The notes under the pieces: model-generated | The model's database searches: none | Seen by the model: the letters and a program-made list of their open reading frames with translations, nothing else | Told to the model about the DNA's origin: nothing | Program-made: the position numbers and the translations under genes | DNA from: Thermus tenuipuniceus | GTDB taxonomy: Bacteria; Deinococcota; Deinococci; Deinococcales; Thermaceae | Assembly: GCF_002964845.1 (NCBI RefSeq) | Contig: NZ_PRDA01000050.1 | Location: 1 to 32,605 of the forward strand | DNA length: 32,605 bases | Reading direction: 5' to 3' | In this document: positions 1 to 8,215 of the stretch, piece by piece | Layout: every line of letters starts with the position of its first letter | Position numbering within the stretch: the stretch's first letter is position 1

Positions 1-206
1 CTTTCCCAACGGTAGTAGGTGGCCCGGCTGATGCCCAAAAGCTTCTGGATCTCATCCCAGCTCCTTTTGCTCTCCCGCAAGGCTTTCACCAACTTGATCT
101 TGCGCAGGCGTTCCTGCACATCCGGGTCGCCTGCTCCGGCCTCGGCCAGACTCTGCGCTTCCTTAGCTCCTCGCCATAGGTCTCTGCCAACCGTGGTGAG
201 CTGCAT
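1..206 (-). CDS. IS transposase, N-terminal part (runs off the window)
   Basis: This is the first 68 codons of an open frame that continues past the left edge. It begins with ATG at 206 behind a good AGGAGG ribosome binding site at 213-218. The visible part is a short charged N-terminus followed by a helix-turn-helix (residues about 48-68, WDEIQKLLGISRATYYRW) typical of the DNA-binding head of IS481/IS3-like integrase-type transposases. No catalytic DDE residues are in view, so the family is inferred only from the helix-turn-helix and from terminal-repeat-like sequence just upstream (228-270). Nothing here shows whether the element is complete or active. A resident helix-turn-helix regulator is the main alternative. 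Confidence 0.6.
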   Translation of the reverse strand, partial: MQLTTVGRDLWRGAKEAQSLAEAGAGDPDVQERLRKIKLVKALRESKRSWDEIQKLLGISRATYYRWE

Positions 207-227
207 ACGGGGAACCTCCTCTCTAGG

Positions 228-270
228 GTCGGTTCCCCATCTTTTTATCCCGCTCGGTGTCTCACATGTG
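228..270 (-). mobile_element. IS end, upstream of the transposase
   Basis: The non-coding end of the putative IS holds two blocks that recur at the right edge of the window in the opposite sense: GTCGGTTCCCCA at 228-239 and GGTGTCTCACATGTG at 256-270. At the right edge the matching blocks are at 32571-32582 and 32555-32569, only 1 base apart instead of 16. This suggests the two terminal inverted repeats of one element family. The outer boundary is probably near 266-270; no target duplication can be assigned. Confidence 0.5.
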
Positions 271-290
271 TTTGTCCGGGTTCAGAAGGA

Positions 291-313
291 GACCCCGGGA
301 ACCTCCCGGGGTC
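291..313 (-). terminator. Hairpin after pntB
   Basis: A perfect 10-bp stem (291-300 with 304-313, GACCCCGGGA against TCCCGGGGTC) with a 3-base loop lies 16 bases beyond the pntB stop codon. There is no long T-run, only a TCTCCTTCT stretch on the minus strand. It is a plausible terminator for the transhydrogenase operon and a barrier against the neighbouring IS. Confidence 0.55.
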
Positions 314-328
314 CGGCCAAGGCCTGGC

Positions 329-1681
329 CTAAAGCTTCTTCAGGGCCTGGGTGAGCTGGGCAAGCACGTGTTGCGCATCCCCGTAGAGCATCCGGGTGTT
401 GTCGGCATAGAAGAGCTCGTTCTCCACCCCGGCGAAGCCCTTGCCCTGGCCCCGCTTGATGACGATGACGTTCTTGGCCTTGTCCACGTCCAGGATGGGC
501 ATGCCGTAAAGGGGACTTCCCGGGCGGCGGGCGGCAGGGTTCACCACGTCGTTGGCCCCGATGACCACCGCCACGTCCACGGTGGGAAACTCGGGGTTGA
601 TCTCCTCGAGGTCCTTGAGCTTGTCGTACTCCACCCCAGCCTCCGCCAGGAGCACGTTCATGTGCCCCGGCATCCGCCCCGCCACCGGGTGGATGGCGAA
701 CTTCACCTCCACCCCCTTGCTCTCCAGGAGGTCGGCCAACTCCTTCACCTTGTGCTGGGCCTGGGAAAGGGCCATGCCGTAGCCGGGCACAAAGACCACC
801 TTGTTGGCATAGGCCAGCATGACGGCGGCGTCCTCCACGTCGATGGGCTTGAGGCTCCCCTTGACCTCCCCCGCCTCCTGCTCCACGCCAAACCCGCCCA
901 CCAGCACGTTCCACACGGAGCGGTTCATGGCCCTGGCCATGAGCACGGTGAGGAGGGTACCCGCAGCCCCCACCAGGGTCCCCGCCACCATCAGGGCTGG
1001 GTTCCCCACGGCAAAGCCCTCAAAGCCCACGGCCATCCCGGTGAAGGCGTTGTAGAAGCTGATGGCCACGGGCATATCCCCCCCGCCGATGGGTAGGGTC
1101 ATGAGGATGCCGAAAAGAAGGGCCAGGAGGAAGAAGAGCACGATGCTCAGGGTGGGGTCGTTCCAGAGCAGGGAAAAGCCCAAAAGCACCGTGATGAGGA
1201 GTGCCAGGGCGTTCACCACCTTCTGCCCGGGGAAGAGGATGGGCCGGCTTTTCATGATGCCCTGGAGCTTAGCGAAGGCGATGAGGCTTCCCGTGAAGGC
1301 CACGCTCCCGATGAGGCCACCCAGGATGGCCAAGGCCATGAGGCCCGGGTTCTCAAAGGCTCCCTTCAGGAGCTCCACCGCAGCGATGGTGGCGGCCGCA
1401 CCCCCACCCATGCCGTTGTAGATGGCCACCATCTGGGGCATGTCGGTCATGGCCACCTTGATGGCCGCCCACCAGGCCACTACGGAGCCCACCAGAAGAG
1501 CGATGAGCATGAGGCCAAAGTTCTGCATCCCCGGCCAGAAGAAAGTGGCCAGAACCGCCAGGGCCATGCCCCACCCCGCCCACACGATGCCGCTTTTGGC
1601 GGTGGTGGGGTGAGCCATGCGCTTTAGGCCCACGATGAAGAGGATGGCCACCACGAAGTAGGCTGCCTGGATGAGATCCAT
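329..1681 (-). CDS. pntB: NAD(P) transhydrogenase, beta subunit
   Basis: PntB forms most of the membrane domain (dII) and the NADP(H)-binding domain (dIII) of proton-translocating transhydrogenase, which makes NADPH from NADH using the proton gradient. The 450-residue protein has about nine hydrophobic helices in residues 1-265. A soluble C-terminal domain follows, with GYGMALSQAQ (NADP fold), the GANDVVNPAARRPGSPLYGM segment and KRGQGKGFAGVENELF, all dIII hallmarks. Length is normal for the family. The ATG shares its A with the stop codon of the preceding gene (TAATG), so translation is probably coupled. It is the last gene of a three-gene operon in which the alpha subunit is split in two. 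Confidence 0.97.
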   Translation of the reverse strand: MDLIQAAYFVVAILFIVGLKRMAHPTTAKSGIVWAGWGMALAVLATFFWPGMQNFGLMLIALLVGSVVAWWAAIKVAMTDMPQMVAIYNGMGGGAAATIAAVELLKGAFENPGLMALAILGGLIGSVAFTGSLIAFAKLQGIMKSRPILFPGQKVVNALALLITVLLGFSLLWNDPTLSIVLFFLLALLFGILMTLPIGGGDMPVAISFYNAFTGMAVGFEGFAVGNPALMVAGTLVGAAGTLLTVLMARAMNRSVWNVLVGGFGVEQEAGEVKGSLKPIDVEDAAVMLAYANKVVFVPGYGMALSQAQHKVKELADLLESKGVEVKFAIHPVAGRMPGHMNVLLAEAGVEYDKLKDLEEINPEFPTVDVAVVIGANDVVNPAARRPGSPLYGMPILDVDKAKNVIVIKRGQGKGFAGVENELFYADNTRMLYGDAQHVLAQLTQALKKL

Positions 1682-1983
1682 TACTGACCACCCCCCTTGC
1701 CCGGCTTCTTCTCAAACATCTCCAGCATGCGCACCGTAACCGCATACCCCCCGGCAGCGTTGGCCGCCCCTAGGATCACCCCCAGGAAGCCGATGATCTT
1801 CTCCAAACCCGTCTCCGCGTGGCCCAGGACCACCATGGCCCCCACCACCACCACCCCGTGGATGAAGTTGGACCCGGACATCAAGGGAGTGTGGAGGATC
1901 ACCGGCACCCGGGTGATGAGCTCATACCCCAAAAAGGCCGTGAGCACGAAGACGTAAAGCGCTGACCAGAAGCCAAACTCCAT
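1681..1983 (-). CDS. pntAB: NAD(P) transhydrogenase, alpha subunit 2 (membrane part)
   Basis: This 100-residue protein carries the membrane helices that in E. coli are fused to the C-terminus of PntA. Three hydrophobic segments are visible, at about residues 5-25, 34-54 and 62-84, and the family segment GSNFIHGVVVVGAMVVLGHA is recognisable. The start MEFGFW was chosen because its ATG overlaps the upstream TGA by one base (TGATG), the usual coupling in this operon. A longer in-frame extension to 2073 only overlaps the upstream gene. The split alpha subunit matches Thermus and many other bacteria. Confidence 0.94.
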   Translation of the reverse strand: MEFGFWSALYVFVLTAFLGYELITRVPVILHTPLMSGSNFIHGVVVVGAMVVLGHAETGLEKIIGFLGVILGAANAAGGYAVTVRMLEMFEKKPGKGGGQ

Positions 1984-3110
1984 CACGCACCTCCCACGAG
2001 GGCCTTGGTGGGCCCGTGCAAGATCTCGCCTTCCTTCATGAGAAGCGCCCCCTGAACGATCTCGTCCTCCCACTTGGGGGCGAACTCGCCCTTCTCTATG
2101 AGCAGGCTGGAGAGGTTCAGGAGGTTCTTGGCGTACATCTCCGAGGCGTGGACGGCAAGCTCGCTGGGAAGGTTCAGGGGGCCATAGATGCGCACCCCCT
2201 TCACCTCCACCACCTCCCCAGGCTTGGTGAGGACGCAGTTGCCGCCCGATTCAGCAGCCAGGTCCACCACCACGGTGCCCGGCCTCAGGCGCTCCACCAT
2301 GTCCTCCGTGAGGAGGATGGGGGCCCGGCGGCCCGGCACCTGGGCGGTGGTGATGATGGCGTCCATCCCCGCCACGTGCTCCCTGAGGGCCTCGTGCTGG
2401 ATGCGCTTTTCCTCCTCGGTGAGCTCGCGGGCGTAGCCGCCTTCCCCTTCCGCGCTAATGGGGAGTTCAATGGGCTTGGCACCCAGGGAGAGGGCCTGCT
2501 CCACTGCCGCCTTGCGTACGTCGTAGGCGAAAACCTGGGCCCCCAGGCGCTTGGCGGTAGCGATGGCCATGAGGCCCGCTACCCCCACCCCCATGACCAT
2601 CACCTTGGCGGGTCGGATGGTGCCCGCCGCCGTGGTGAGCATGGGGAAGAAGCGGGGGGAAAGCCTTGCCGCGTGCAAGGCCGCCAGGTATCCCGCCACC
2701 GTGGCCTGGCTGGAGAGGGCGTCCATGCTCTGGGCCCGGGTGATGCGGGGGATGAGCTCCATGGCGATGACCGTGGCCTTCTTGGCGGCCAAGGACCTCA
2801 CCAGGTCCAGGTTCTTGTGGGCCTGGACGAAGCCCACCACGATGGCCCCGGGCTCGAGGGCCCCGATCAGGTCCTCAGGAGGCGGCTGGACGGTGAAAAG
2901 CAGGTTCACATTCTTCAGGAGCTCTCCTCGCTCCACCACCTCTGCCCCAACTTCCTGGTAGGCGGTGTCGGGGTAGTAGGCGCCCTCACCGGCGCCTTTT
3001 TCCACCCGGACCCGCGCCCCCTGCTTGACCAGACGGGCCACCACCTCGGGCACCAGGGCCACCCTTCTTTCCCCTGGAGCCCTTTCCTTGGGAACCGCTA
3101 TGGTCACCAT
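1983..3110 (-). CDS. pntAA: NAD(P) transhydrogenase, alpha subunit 1 (NAD-binding)
   Basis: This is the soluble dI domain that binds NAD(H) and exchanges hydride with PntB dIII. The 375-residue protein belongs to the alanine dehydrogenase/PNT family. Its N-terminal half starts with VPKERAPGERRVALVPE, and the nucleotide fold VMVMGVGVAGLMAIATAKRLGA is near residues 170-190. The QVPGRRAPILLTEDMV and VVVDLAAESGGNC segments are also characteristic. The ATG at 3110 has a strong GGAGGT site 3-8 bases upstream (3113-3118). It heads the pntAA-pntAB-pntB operon and diverges from the EamA gene at 3216. Confidence 0.96.
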   Translation of the reverse strand: MVTIAVPKERAPGERRVALVPEVVARLVKQGARVRVEKGAGEGAYYPDTAYQEVGAEVVERGELLKNVNLLFTVQPPPEDLIGALEPGAIVVGFVQAHKNLDLVRSLAAKKATVIAMELIPRITRAQSMDALSSQATVAGYLAALHAARLSPRFFPMLTTAAGTIRPAKVMVMGVGVAGLMAIATAKRLGAQVFAYDVRKAAVEQALSLGAKPIELPISAEGEGGYARELTEEEKRIQHEALREHVAGMDAIITTAQVPGRRAPILLTEDMVERLRPGTVVVDLAAESGGNCVLTKPGEVVEVKGVRIYGPLNLPSELAVHASEMYAKNLLNLSSLLIEKGEFAPKWEDEIVQGALLMKEGEILHGPTKALVGGA

Positions 3111-3129
3111 AGGACCTCCTTCCGCGTCA

Positions 3130-3138
3130 GTATACCAA
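3130..3138 (-). promoter_or_regulatory. Extended -10 promoter of the pnt operon
   Basis: On the minus strand a TGGTATACT element (TGN plus TATACT at 3130-3135) lies 19 bases before the pntAA ATG. No good -35 is visible at 17-18 bases, which fits an extended -10 promoter. A GGAGGT ribosome site follows, so this gene has a real leader, unlike many of its neighbours. Confidence 0.6.
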
Positions 3139-3215
3139 TGGGGCCACGGGCATCTGTCCTTGGCCTCGAGGGTGACCCACTGGTCAGAAGCGAATCCTTA
3201 TGGAAAAATGCCCCC

Positions 3216-4106
3216 ATGCGGCCCTCCGGGCTCAAGATCGCCTCCGTACTGCTTCTGGGCATCTTCGCCATCAGCTTCGGCAGCATCCTGGTGCGCCTGG
3301 CCCTGGCGGCCTCCGGGGATAGGAGCCTGGCCTTCAGCCTGGTGATGAGCGCAGGGCGGATGGGCCTGGCAGCCTTGCTCCTCCTCCCCAGTTGGCGAAG
3401 ACCCATGGGAAGTCCGGCAGGGCTTCCCCATGCGGTGGCCGCCGGGACGTTTCTGGCCTTGCATTTTGCCCTTTGGATTACTTCCCTTTCCCACACCTCC
3501 GTGGCCGCCAGCACCGCCTTGGTGACCACCAATCCGGTCTGGGTCACCCTGTTCGGCTGGCTCTTCTTTCGGGAAGCCCCTTCCGGCCTTACCCTCCTGG
3601 GGATTGGGGTAGCCCTTTTTGGGGGGCTTCTCATCGGCTTAGGGGATGCACAAGGGGGAAGTGGGGGAACGAACCCCCTCCTGGGGGACTTCCTGGCCCT
3701 CCTGGGGGCGGTGGCCGCCTCCCTTTACTTCCTCCTAGGGCGGGAGGCCCAGAGGAGGGGGCTCTCTATTCTGGAATACATCCGCGTCGCTTACACCACC
3801 GCCGCCTTCCTCCTCCTTCCCCTCCCCTACCTCTTCGGGGGTGGGTATGGGGGTTATCCACCCCTGGTCTACGGATACATCCTGCTCATGGCCCTTTTGC
3901 CCCAGCTTGTGGGCCACACCAGCTTCAACTGGGCTACCCGGCACATCCCCCCGGTGCTGGTCACCCTGGCCATCCTCTTTGAGCCGGTGGGGGCAAGCCT
4001 CCTGGCCTTCCTCCTCTTTGGGGAGCTTCCCGGGGTTCAGGTGCTCCTGGGAGCCCTGGTCCTCCTCATCGGGGTGGGCATGGCCGTAGTGGGGGCACGG
4101 CGATGA
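3216..4106 (+). CDS. EamA/DMT-family transporter (first of a pair)
   Basis: This 296-residue protein is very hydrophobic, with about ten membrane helices in two EamA repeats (roughly residues 8-140 and 150-290). It is a drug/metabolite-type exporter of unknown substrate. The start MRPSGLKI is preferred because the upstream in-frame extension is only a reading through the opposite strand of pntAA. An AAAAAT box lies 6 bases before the ATG, an arrangement nearly identical to that before pilD (TAAAAT, six bases, ATG), which suggests a leaderless message. Its last codons overlap the next EamA gene by 4 bases (ATGA). Confidence 0.88.
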   Translation: MRPSGLKIASVLLLGIFAISFGSILVRLALAASGDRSLAFSLVMSAGRMGLAALLLLPSWRRPMGSPAGLPHAVAAGTFLALHFALWITSLSHTSVAASTALVTTNPVWVTLFGWLFFREAPSGLTLLGIGVALFGGLLIGLGDAQGGSGGTNPLLGDFLALLGAVAASLYFLLGREAQRRGLSILEYIRVAYTTAAFLLLPLPYLFGGGYGGYPPLVYGYILLMALLPQLVGHTSFNWATRHIPPVLVTLAILFEPVGASLLAFLLFGELPGVQVLLGALVLLIGVGMAVVGARR

Positions 4107-4915
4107 TCTACGTGGCCCTGGCCGCACTCCTTTGGGGCCTGGGCGGGGCCCTGGCGGGGCGGTTCATGGGGGAGATCCCCCCCTCGGTCCTCATCCCCTT
4201 GCGCTTTCTCCTAAGCTTTTTTCTCCTTCTCCCCCTGGTGCTCCGGTTTCCCCCGGCCGCCAAGGAGTGGCCCCGGCTCCTCCGGGTGGGGCTCGCCCTC
4301 TCCGGGGCCCAGGCTTTCTACTACCTGGCCATCCACGCCACCACCGTGGCCACCGGGATCTTCCTCCAGTATCTGGCCCCCGCCCTCCTCACCCTCTACG
4401 CCCTCCTAAGGGGGGAAAGGCTTCCCGGCAAGGCCCTTTTAGGGGTGGCCGTGGCCCTTTTGGGAGCCTACGTGCTGGTGGTGGGGTCCAAGGGTTTCAC
4501 GGCAAGCCCCCTGGGGGTGGCCTACGGCCTTCTCTCCGCCCTTTCCTTCGCCCTTTACGCTGCCTTCTCCCATGGGCTCAAGACCCCGCCCCTGGTGAGC
4601 CTGGGGGTGGCCACGGGGGTGGGAAGCCTCCTCTCCCTCCCCATCCTTATGGGCAACCTCCCCCGGGTTTGGACCTTGGACCCAGGGGACTGGGGGGCGG
4701 TGGCCTACCTGGTCATCCTGGGCACGGTGGTGCCCTTTAGCCTCTTCCTCTTGGGGGTGCGCACGGTACCCGCCCGGAACGCCACCCTCACCGCCATGCT
4801 GGAGCCGGTGGCTGGGGCGATCCTCGCCTGGCCCCTGGCGGGGGAGCCCTTGAGCCTCGAGGCCCTTCTGGGCGGCACCCTCATCCTCTTGGGAGTGGCT
4901 CTGAACCGGAGGTGA
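4103..4915 (+). CDS. EamA/DMT-family transporter (second of a pair)
   Basis: This is a second EamA-family membrane protein, 270 residues with about ten helices and two internal repeats. Typical features are a TVATGIFLQYLAPALLTLYA segment in the first repeat and a LEPVAGAILAWPLAGEPLS segment near the C-terminus. The ATG overlaps the stop of the preceding EamA gene, so the two are translationally coupled. They may act as a pair or transport related substrates, which the sequence cannot tell. The MFS gene at 4917 follows directly. Confidence 0.88.
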   Translation: MIYVALAALLWGLGGALAGRFMGEIPPSVLIPLRFLLSFFLLLPLVLRFPPAAKEWPRLLRVGLALSGAQAFYYLAIHATTVATGIFLQYLAPALLTLYALLRGERLPGKALLGVAVALLGAYVLVVGSKGFTASPLGVAYGLLSALSFALYAAFSHGLKTPPLVSLGVATGVGSLLSLPILMGNLPRVWTLDPGDWGAVAYLVILGTVVPFSLFLLGVRTVPARNATLTAMLEPVAGAILAWPLAGEPLSLEALLGGTLILLGVALNRR

Positions 4916-4916
4916 T

Positions 4917-6062
4917 ATGGCAGCGCGGGTTTTTCTCCTCTTCACCCTAGGCTACTTCCTCTCCTACTTCTACCGGTCGGCCAATGCGGTGCTGGCCAAG
5001 GACCTGTCCCAGGACCTGGGCCTAGGCCCGGCGGAGCTGGGCTTTATGACCAGCCTCTTCTACCTCTCCTTCGCCGCGGTACAACTCCCCTTGGGGAGCC
5101 TCCTGGACCGGTACGGCCCCAGGATCATCACCCCGGCCCTCCTCTTGGTGGCGGCCTTGGGAAGCGTGGTCTTCGGGCTGGCGCAGAGTTTCCCCACCCT
5201 GGCCCTGGGCCGAGCCCTGATCGGGGTGGGGATGGCCGCCGCCCTTATGGGCTCCCTAAAGGCCTTTAGCCTCTGGTTCCCCCGGACCTACGCCACCGTT
5301 TCCACCCTCCTGGTGGGCCTGGGGGCCACGGGGGGGCTTTTGGCGGCCACCCCCCTGGCCCTCATGAAGGAGACCATGGGCTGGCGGGGGATCTTCCTCC
5401 TGGGGGCAGGGGTGGTGGTCCTGGTGGCCCTTCTCATCTACCTGGGGGTGCGAAACACCCCCCCTGGGGTTCCGTGGCCCAAGGGCGGGGGAGGCGGAGG
5501 GTTAAGGGAAGTCCTGGGCAATTCCAGGCTCCTGCGGGTGGCCTTTTTGGCCTTGGCCTTTGCGGGAAGCTTCTTGGCCTTGCAAACCCTCTGGGCTGGG
5601 GCCTACGCCTACGCCTTGGGCCTCGAGGCGGTGAAGGTGGGGAACCTCCTCCTCCTCTACTCGGGGGGTGCGGTCCTGGGCTTTTTGGTATCCGGCTACT
5701 TGGCCGACCGCCTAGGCACCGCCAGGGTACTGGTAGGCGTGGCCTTTTTCTTCGCCCTGGGCCTCCTCCTCGCCCTTTTCAAGCTTCTTGCCCTCGCCTA
5801 TCCCCTCATGGGGTTCTTCGGAGCCTTCAACATCCTCACCCTTACCCAGGCCCGGGAGCTGGTGCCCCCTCACCTGGTGGGCCGGGGCACCACCTTGGTG
5901 AACCTCTTCGGCATCGGGGGCACCTTCCTGTTGCAGTGGGGGGTGGGGGTGGCGGTGGGAACCCTGGGATACGCCTTCGCCTTCGGCAGCCTTCTTGGCC
6001 TTCTTCTCCTGGCCCTTTTCCTTTACCGTCCCCTTCTCGGTTTGGGGAAAATCTCAGGGTGA
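4917..6062 (+). CDS. MFS transporter
   Basis: A 381-residue major facilitator protein with about twelve hydrophobic helices. The motif A loop between helices 2 and 3 reads GSLLDRYGPR (residues about 62-71), and a second-half equivalent GYLADRLGTARV is present near residue 260. The N-terminus LGYFLSYFYRSANAVLAKDL resembles organic anion or nitrate/nitrite-type permeases, but the substrate is not deducible. The ribosome site GGAGGTGAT overlaps the TGA of the preceding gene, so the three transporters at 3216-6062 form one operon. Confidence 0.88.
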   Translation: MAARVFLLFTLGYFLSYFYRSANAVLAKDLSQDLGLGPAELGFMTSLFYLSFAAVQLPLGSLLDRYGPRIITPALLLVAALGSVVFGLAQSFPTLALGRALIGVGMAAALMGSLKAFSLWFPRTYATVSTLLVGLGATGGLLAATPLALMKETMGWRGIFLLGAGVVVLVALLIYLGVRNTPPGVPWPKGGGGGGLREVLGNSRLLRVAFLALAFAGSFLALQTLWAGAYAYALGLEAVKVGNLLLLYSGGAVLGFLVSGYLADRLGTARVLVGVAFFFALGLLLALFKLLALAYPLMGFFGAFNILTLTQARELVPPHLVGRGTTLVNLFGIGGTFLLQWGVGVAVGTLGYAFAFGSLLGLLLLALFLYRPLLGLGKISG

Positions 6063-6333
6063 AAACCTCCTGGACCCCCATCCGGTCAGTCCAGGCGTTC
6101 TTGCGGAAGCGGATCGGGAAAAGGGGTGGGCGTTCCCAAGGGCCCAAAGGGTGGTACCATTCCCAGGTCTCGGGCCAGCTTGGAGCCAATGCCAGTTCCC
6201 CCACCAAGCGGCGAACCTTGTTATATGGCCTCGAGGCCTTGCAGGGACCTTTTGCGATTAGGAGCCGACATATGACCTGTTAGCCAATGGCTGAGCCTGG
6301 GCAAAACCAACACTTTTGGGTTAAACTCCCTCC
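6063..6333. other. 271-base gap: weak hairpin and possible gene remnant
   Basis: No intact gene is seen here. A 7-bp stem (6069-6075 with 6089-6095, CCTGGAC/GTCCAGG) just after the MFS stop could be a weak terminator. On the minus strand, about 6062-6230, an open frame rich in aromatic and proline residues (…PSWPETWEWYHPLGPWERP…) is protein-like but has no convincing start and runs into the antisense of the MFS gene. I do not recognise it; it may be the tail of a lost gene. The 3' third (6230-6333) is less G+C-rich and carries the comM promoter. Confidence 0.4.
6322..6327 (+). promoter_or_regulatory. -10 box of comM (leaderless)
   Basis: TAAACT lies exactly 6 bases before the comM ATG, with no ribosome binding site between. 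This is the leaderless pattern seen at several other genes in this window. No clear -35 is present. Confidence 0.5.
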
Positions 6334-7818
6334 ATGCTAGCCCAGGTGCGCAGCTACACCCTCTTCGGCCTGGACGCGGTTCCCGTCACCGTAGAGGTGG
6401 ACGTCAGCCCTGGGCTTCCCAGCTACGCCCTGGTGGGCTTGCCGGACAAGGCGGTGGAGGAAAGCCGGGAGCGGGTCAGGGCGGCCCTGAAGAACTCGGG
6501 CTTCCCCTATCCCCAGGCCCGGGTGGTGGTGAACCTGGCCCCGGCGGAACTCCGTAAGGAAGGAAGCCACTTTGACCTGCCCATCGCCCTGGGGCTTTTG
6601 GCCGCCCAAGGGGTGGTGCCCCTGGAGGGCCTGGCGGGCCTGGCGGTGGCCGGGGAGCTGGGCCTGGATGGAACCCTGCGCCCGGTGCCCGGGGCGGTGA
6701 ACCTGGCTTTGGGGGCCTTGGGCGAAGGGAAAAGGCTCCTCCTGCCCCTGGAAAGCGCCAAGGAGGCCGCCTTGGTGGAGGGGGTGGAGGTCTACGGGGT
6801 GGAAAACCTCCTTCAGGCGGTGTCCTACCTGAGGGGAGAAGAGGAGCCCAGGAGGGTGGAACCCGACGATCCCGTGGCCGCCCTGGAGGCTTTGGACCTC
6901 CGGGACGTGAAGGGCCAGGCCAAGGCCAAAAGGGCCCTGGAGATCGCCGCCGCCGGCTACCACCACCTCCTCATGGTGGGAAGCCCCGGCTCGGGGAAGA
7001 CCATGCTGGCCAGGCGCCTTCCCTTTCTGCTTCCCCCCCTGAGCCAGGAAGCCGCTTTGGAGGTGAGCCGCATCCACTCCGCCGCCGGGCAGATCCTTAA
7101 GGGCCTGGTGCGCACGCCCCCCTTCCGCGCCCCCCACCACACGGTGAGCTACGCGGGCCTCATCGGGGGCGGGGCCATCCCCAAGCCGGGGGAGGTTTCC
7201 CTGGCCCACCGAGGGGTGCTTTTCCTGGACGAGTTCCCCGAGTTCTCCCGAGATGCCCTGGAAGCCCTCCGCCAGCCCCTCGAGGACGGGGTGGTGACCG
7301 TTTCCCGGGCCAGGGCCAGCCTCACCTTTCCGGCCCGCTTCCTCCTGGTGGCCGCCATGAACCCTTGCCCCTGCGGCTGGTACGGGGACCCGGAACGGGC
7401 CTGCACCTGTACCCCCGCAAGCCGCCAGCGCTACGTGGGTCGGATCTCCGGGCCTCTCCTGGACCGGTTTGACCTGGTGGTAGAGGTGCCCCGCTTAACC
7501 CCAGCCGAGCTCGCCCGCGCCCCTGAAGGGGAAAGCACCGAAGCGGTGCGGGAACGGGTTCTGAAGGCCCGGGAAAGAATGCTCGCCCGCCAAGGGCGGC
7601 CCAACGGGGAGCTTGCGGGAAGGGCCTTGCGCGAGCACGTGCGCTTAAACCAGGGGGCAGAGGCCCTTCTGCAGGCCGCCGCCAAGAAGATGCTCCTCTC
7701 GGCCCGTAGCTACGACCGCCTCCTGAGGGTGGCCCGCACCGTGGCCGATCTCATGGCCTCCGAGCGGGTGGAAGAGGCCCATGTGGCCGAGGCCTTGGCC
7801 TACCGCAAAAGCCTTTAG
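6334..7818 (+). CDS. comM: YifB/ComM family Mg-chelatase-like AAA+ ATPase
   Basis: A 494-residue protein of the YifB/ComM family. In Vibrio and Haemophilus, ComM is a hexameric helicase that helps integrate transforming DNA by branch migration, so it fits a naturally competent Thermus. An N-terminal LonC-like domain (residues 1-170) is followed by an AAA+ domain with Walker A GSPGSGKT at 216-223. Walker B ([11 protein letters not shown]) follows at about 293-303. A cysteine-rich loop, [18 protein letters not shown], is near residue 345, and the Mg_chelatase C-terminal domain ends in [13 protein letters not shown]. It ends convergently with mgsA, the two stop codons interlocking over 7815-7818. 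Confidence 0.93.
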   Translation: MLAQVRSYTLFGLDAVPVTVEVDVSPGLPSYALVGLPDKAVEESRERVRAALKNSGFPYPQARVVVNLAPAELRKEGSHFDLPIALGLLAAQGVVPLEGLAGLAVAGELGLDGTLRPVPGAVNLALGALGEGKRLLLPLESAKEAALVEGVEVYGVENLLQAVSYLRGEEEPRRVEPDDPVAALEALDLRDVKGQAKAKRALEIAAAGYHHLLMVGSPGSGKTMLARRLPFLLPPLSQEAALEVSRIHSAAGQILKGLVRTPPFRAPHHTVSYAGLIGGGAIPKPGEVSLAHRGVLFLDEFPEFSRDALEALRQPLEDGVVTVSRARASLTFPARFLLVAAMNPCPCGWYGDPERACTCTPASRQRYVGRISGPLLDRFDLVVEVPRLTPAELARAPEGESTEAVRERVLKARERMLARQGRPNGELAGRALREHVRLNQGAEALLQAAAKKMLLSARSYDRLLRVARTVADLMASERVEEAHVAEALAYRKSL

Positions 7819-8192
7819 CCCACCTGGGTCTGGAGCCAGGGAACCAGGGCCTCCGCCGCCTCGAGGTTGGTGGCCAAGGGCACCCCGTGCACGTTGCACA
7901 CCCGCATGAGGGCCTGCACGTCGGGCTCGTGGGACTTGGGGGTGAGGGGGTCTTGGAAGAAGAGCACGCAAAGCACCTTCCCCTCGGCCACCCTGGACCC
8001 GATCTGCATATCCCCACCCAGAGGACCGGAAAGAACCCGCTCCACCTCAAGGCCGGTGGCCTCCTGGATGCGCCTTCCCGTGGTGCCCGTGGCCAGGAGG
8101 GGGAAGCGGGAAAGAAGCTCCCGGTGCCGTTGGCAAAAGGCCACCATATCGGCCTTCTTGGCATCGTGGGCGATGAGGGCCAAGGCCTTCAT
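7815..8192 (-). CDS. mgsA: Methylglyoxal synthase
   Basis: This enzyme converts dihydroxyacetone phosphate to methylglyoxal and phosphate, a bypass of lower glycolysis under phosphate limitation. The 125-residue protein starts with [13 protein letters not shown], has the phosphate-binding TGTTGRR segment at about 37-43, and [12 protein letters not shown] with the catalytic-type aspartates at about 55-66. Its length is slightly below that of the E. coli enzyme. A TACAAT -10 box stands 6 bases before the ATG, overlapping the -10 box of the divergent mazG-like gene. The TAA interlocks with the comM TAG on the opposite strand. Confidence 0.93.
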   Translation of the reverse strand: MKALALIAHDAKKADMVAFCQRHRELLSRFPLLATGTTGRRIQEATGLEVERVLSGPLGGDMQIGSRVAEGKVLCVLFFQDPLTPKSHEPDVQALMRVCNVHGVPLATNLEAAEALVPWLQTQVG

Positions 8193-8198
8193 GGGGCC

Positions 8199-8208
8199 AT
8201 TGTATGCT
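8199..8208. promoter_or_regulatory. Overlapping divergent -10 boxes, mgsA / mazG-like
   Basis: The ten bases ATTGTATGCT contain TACAAT on the minus strand (8199-8204), 6 bases before the mgsA ATG. They also contain TATGCT on the plus strand (8203-8208), 7 bases before the mazG-like ATG. Both genes lack a ribosome binding site and would be leaderless. The two polymerase sites share bases and cannot be occupied together. Confidence 0.55.
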
Positions 8209-8215
8209 CCTTTCC

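Noticed and set aside
257..1096. 279-codon open frame antisense to pntB, and many similar long frames.
   Set aside because: Low-complexity H/G/P/R-rich translations opposite well-conserved genes are typical shadows in high-G+C DNA.
1983..3110. Alanine dehydrogenase instead of PntAA.
   Set aside because: The family fold is shared, but the directly coupled pntAB and pntB genes fix the role as transhydrogenase.
2016..3215. Very long N-terminal extension of the first EamA gene (open from 2016).
   Set aside because: It is the antisense of pntAA; its His/Gly/Leu-rich translation is a G+C shadow, and a good start exists at 3216.
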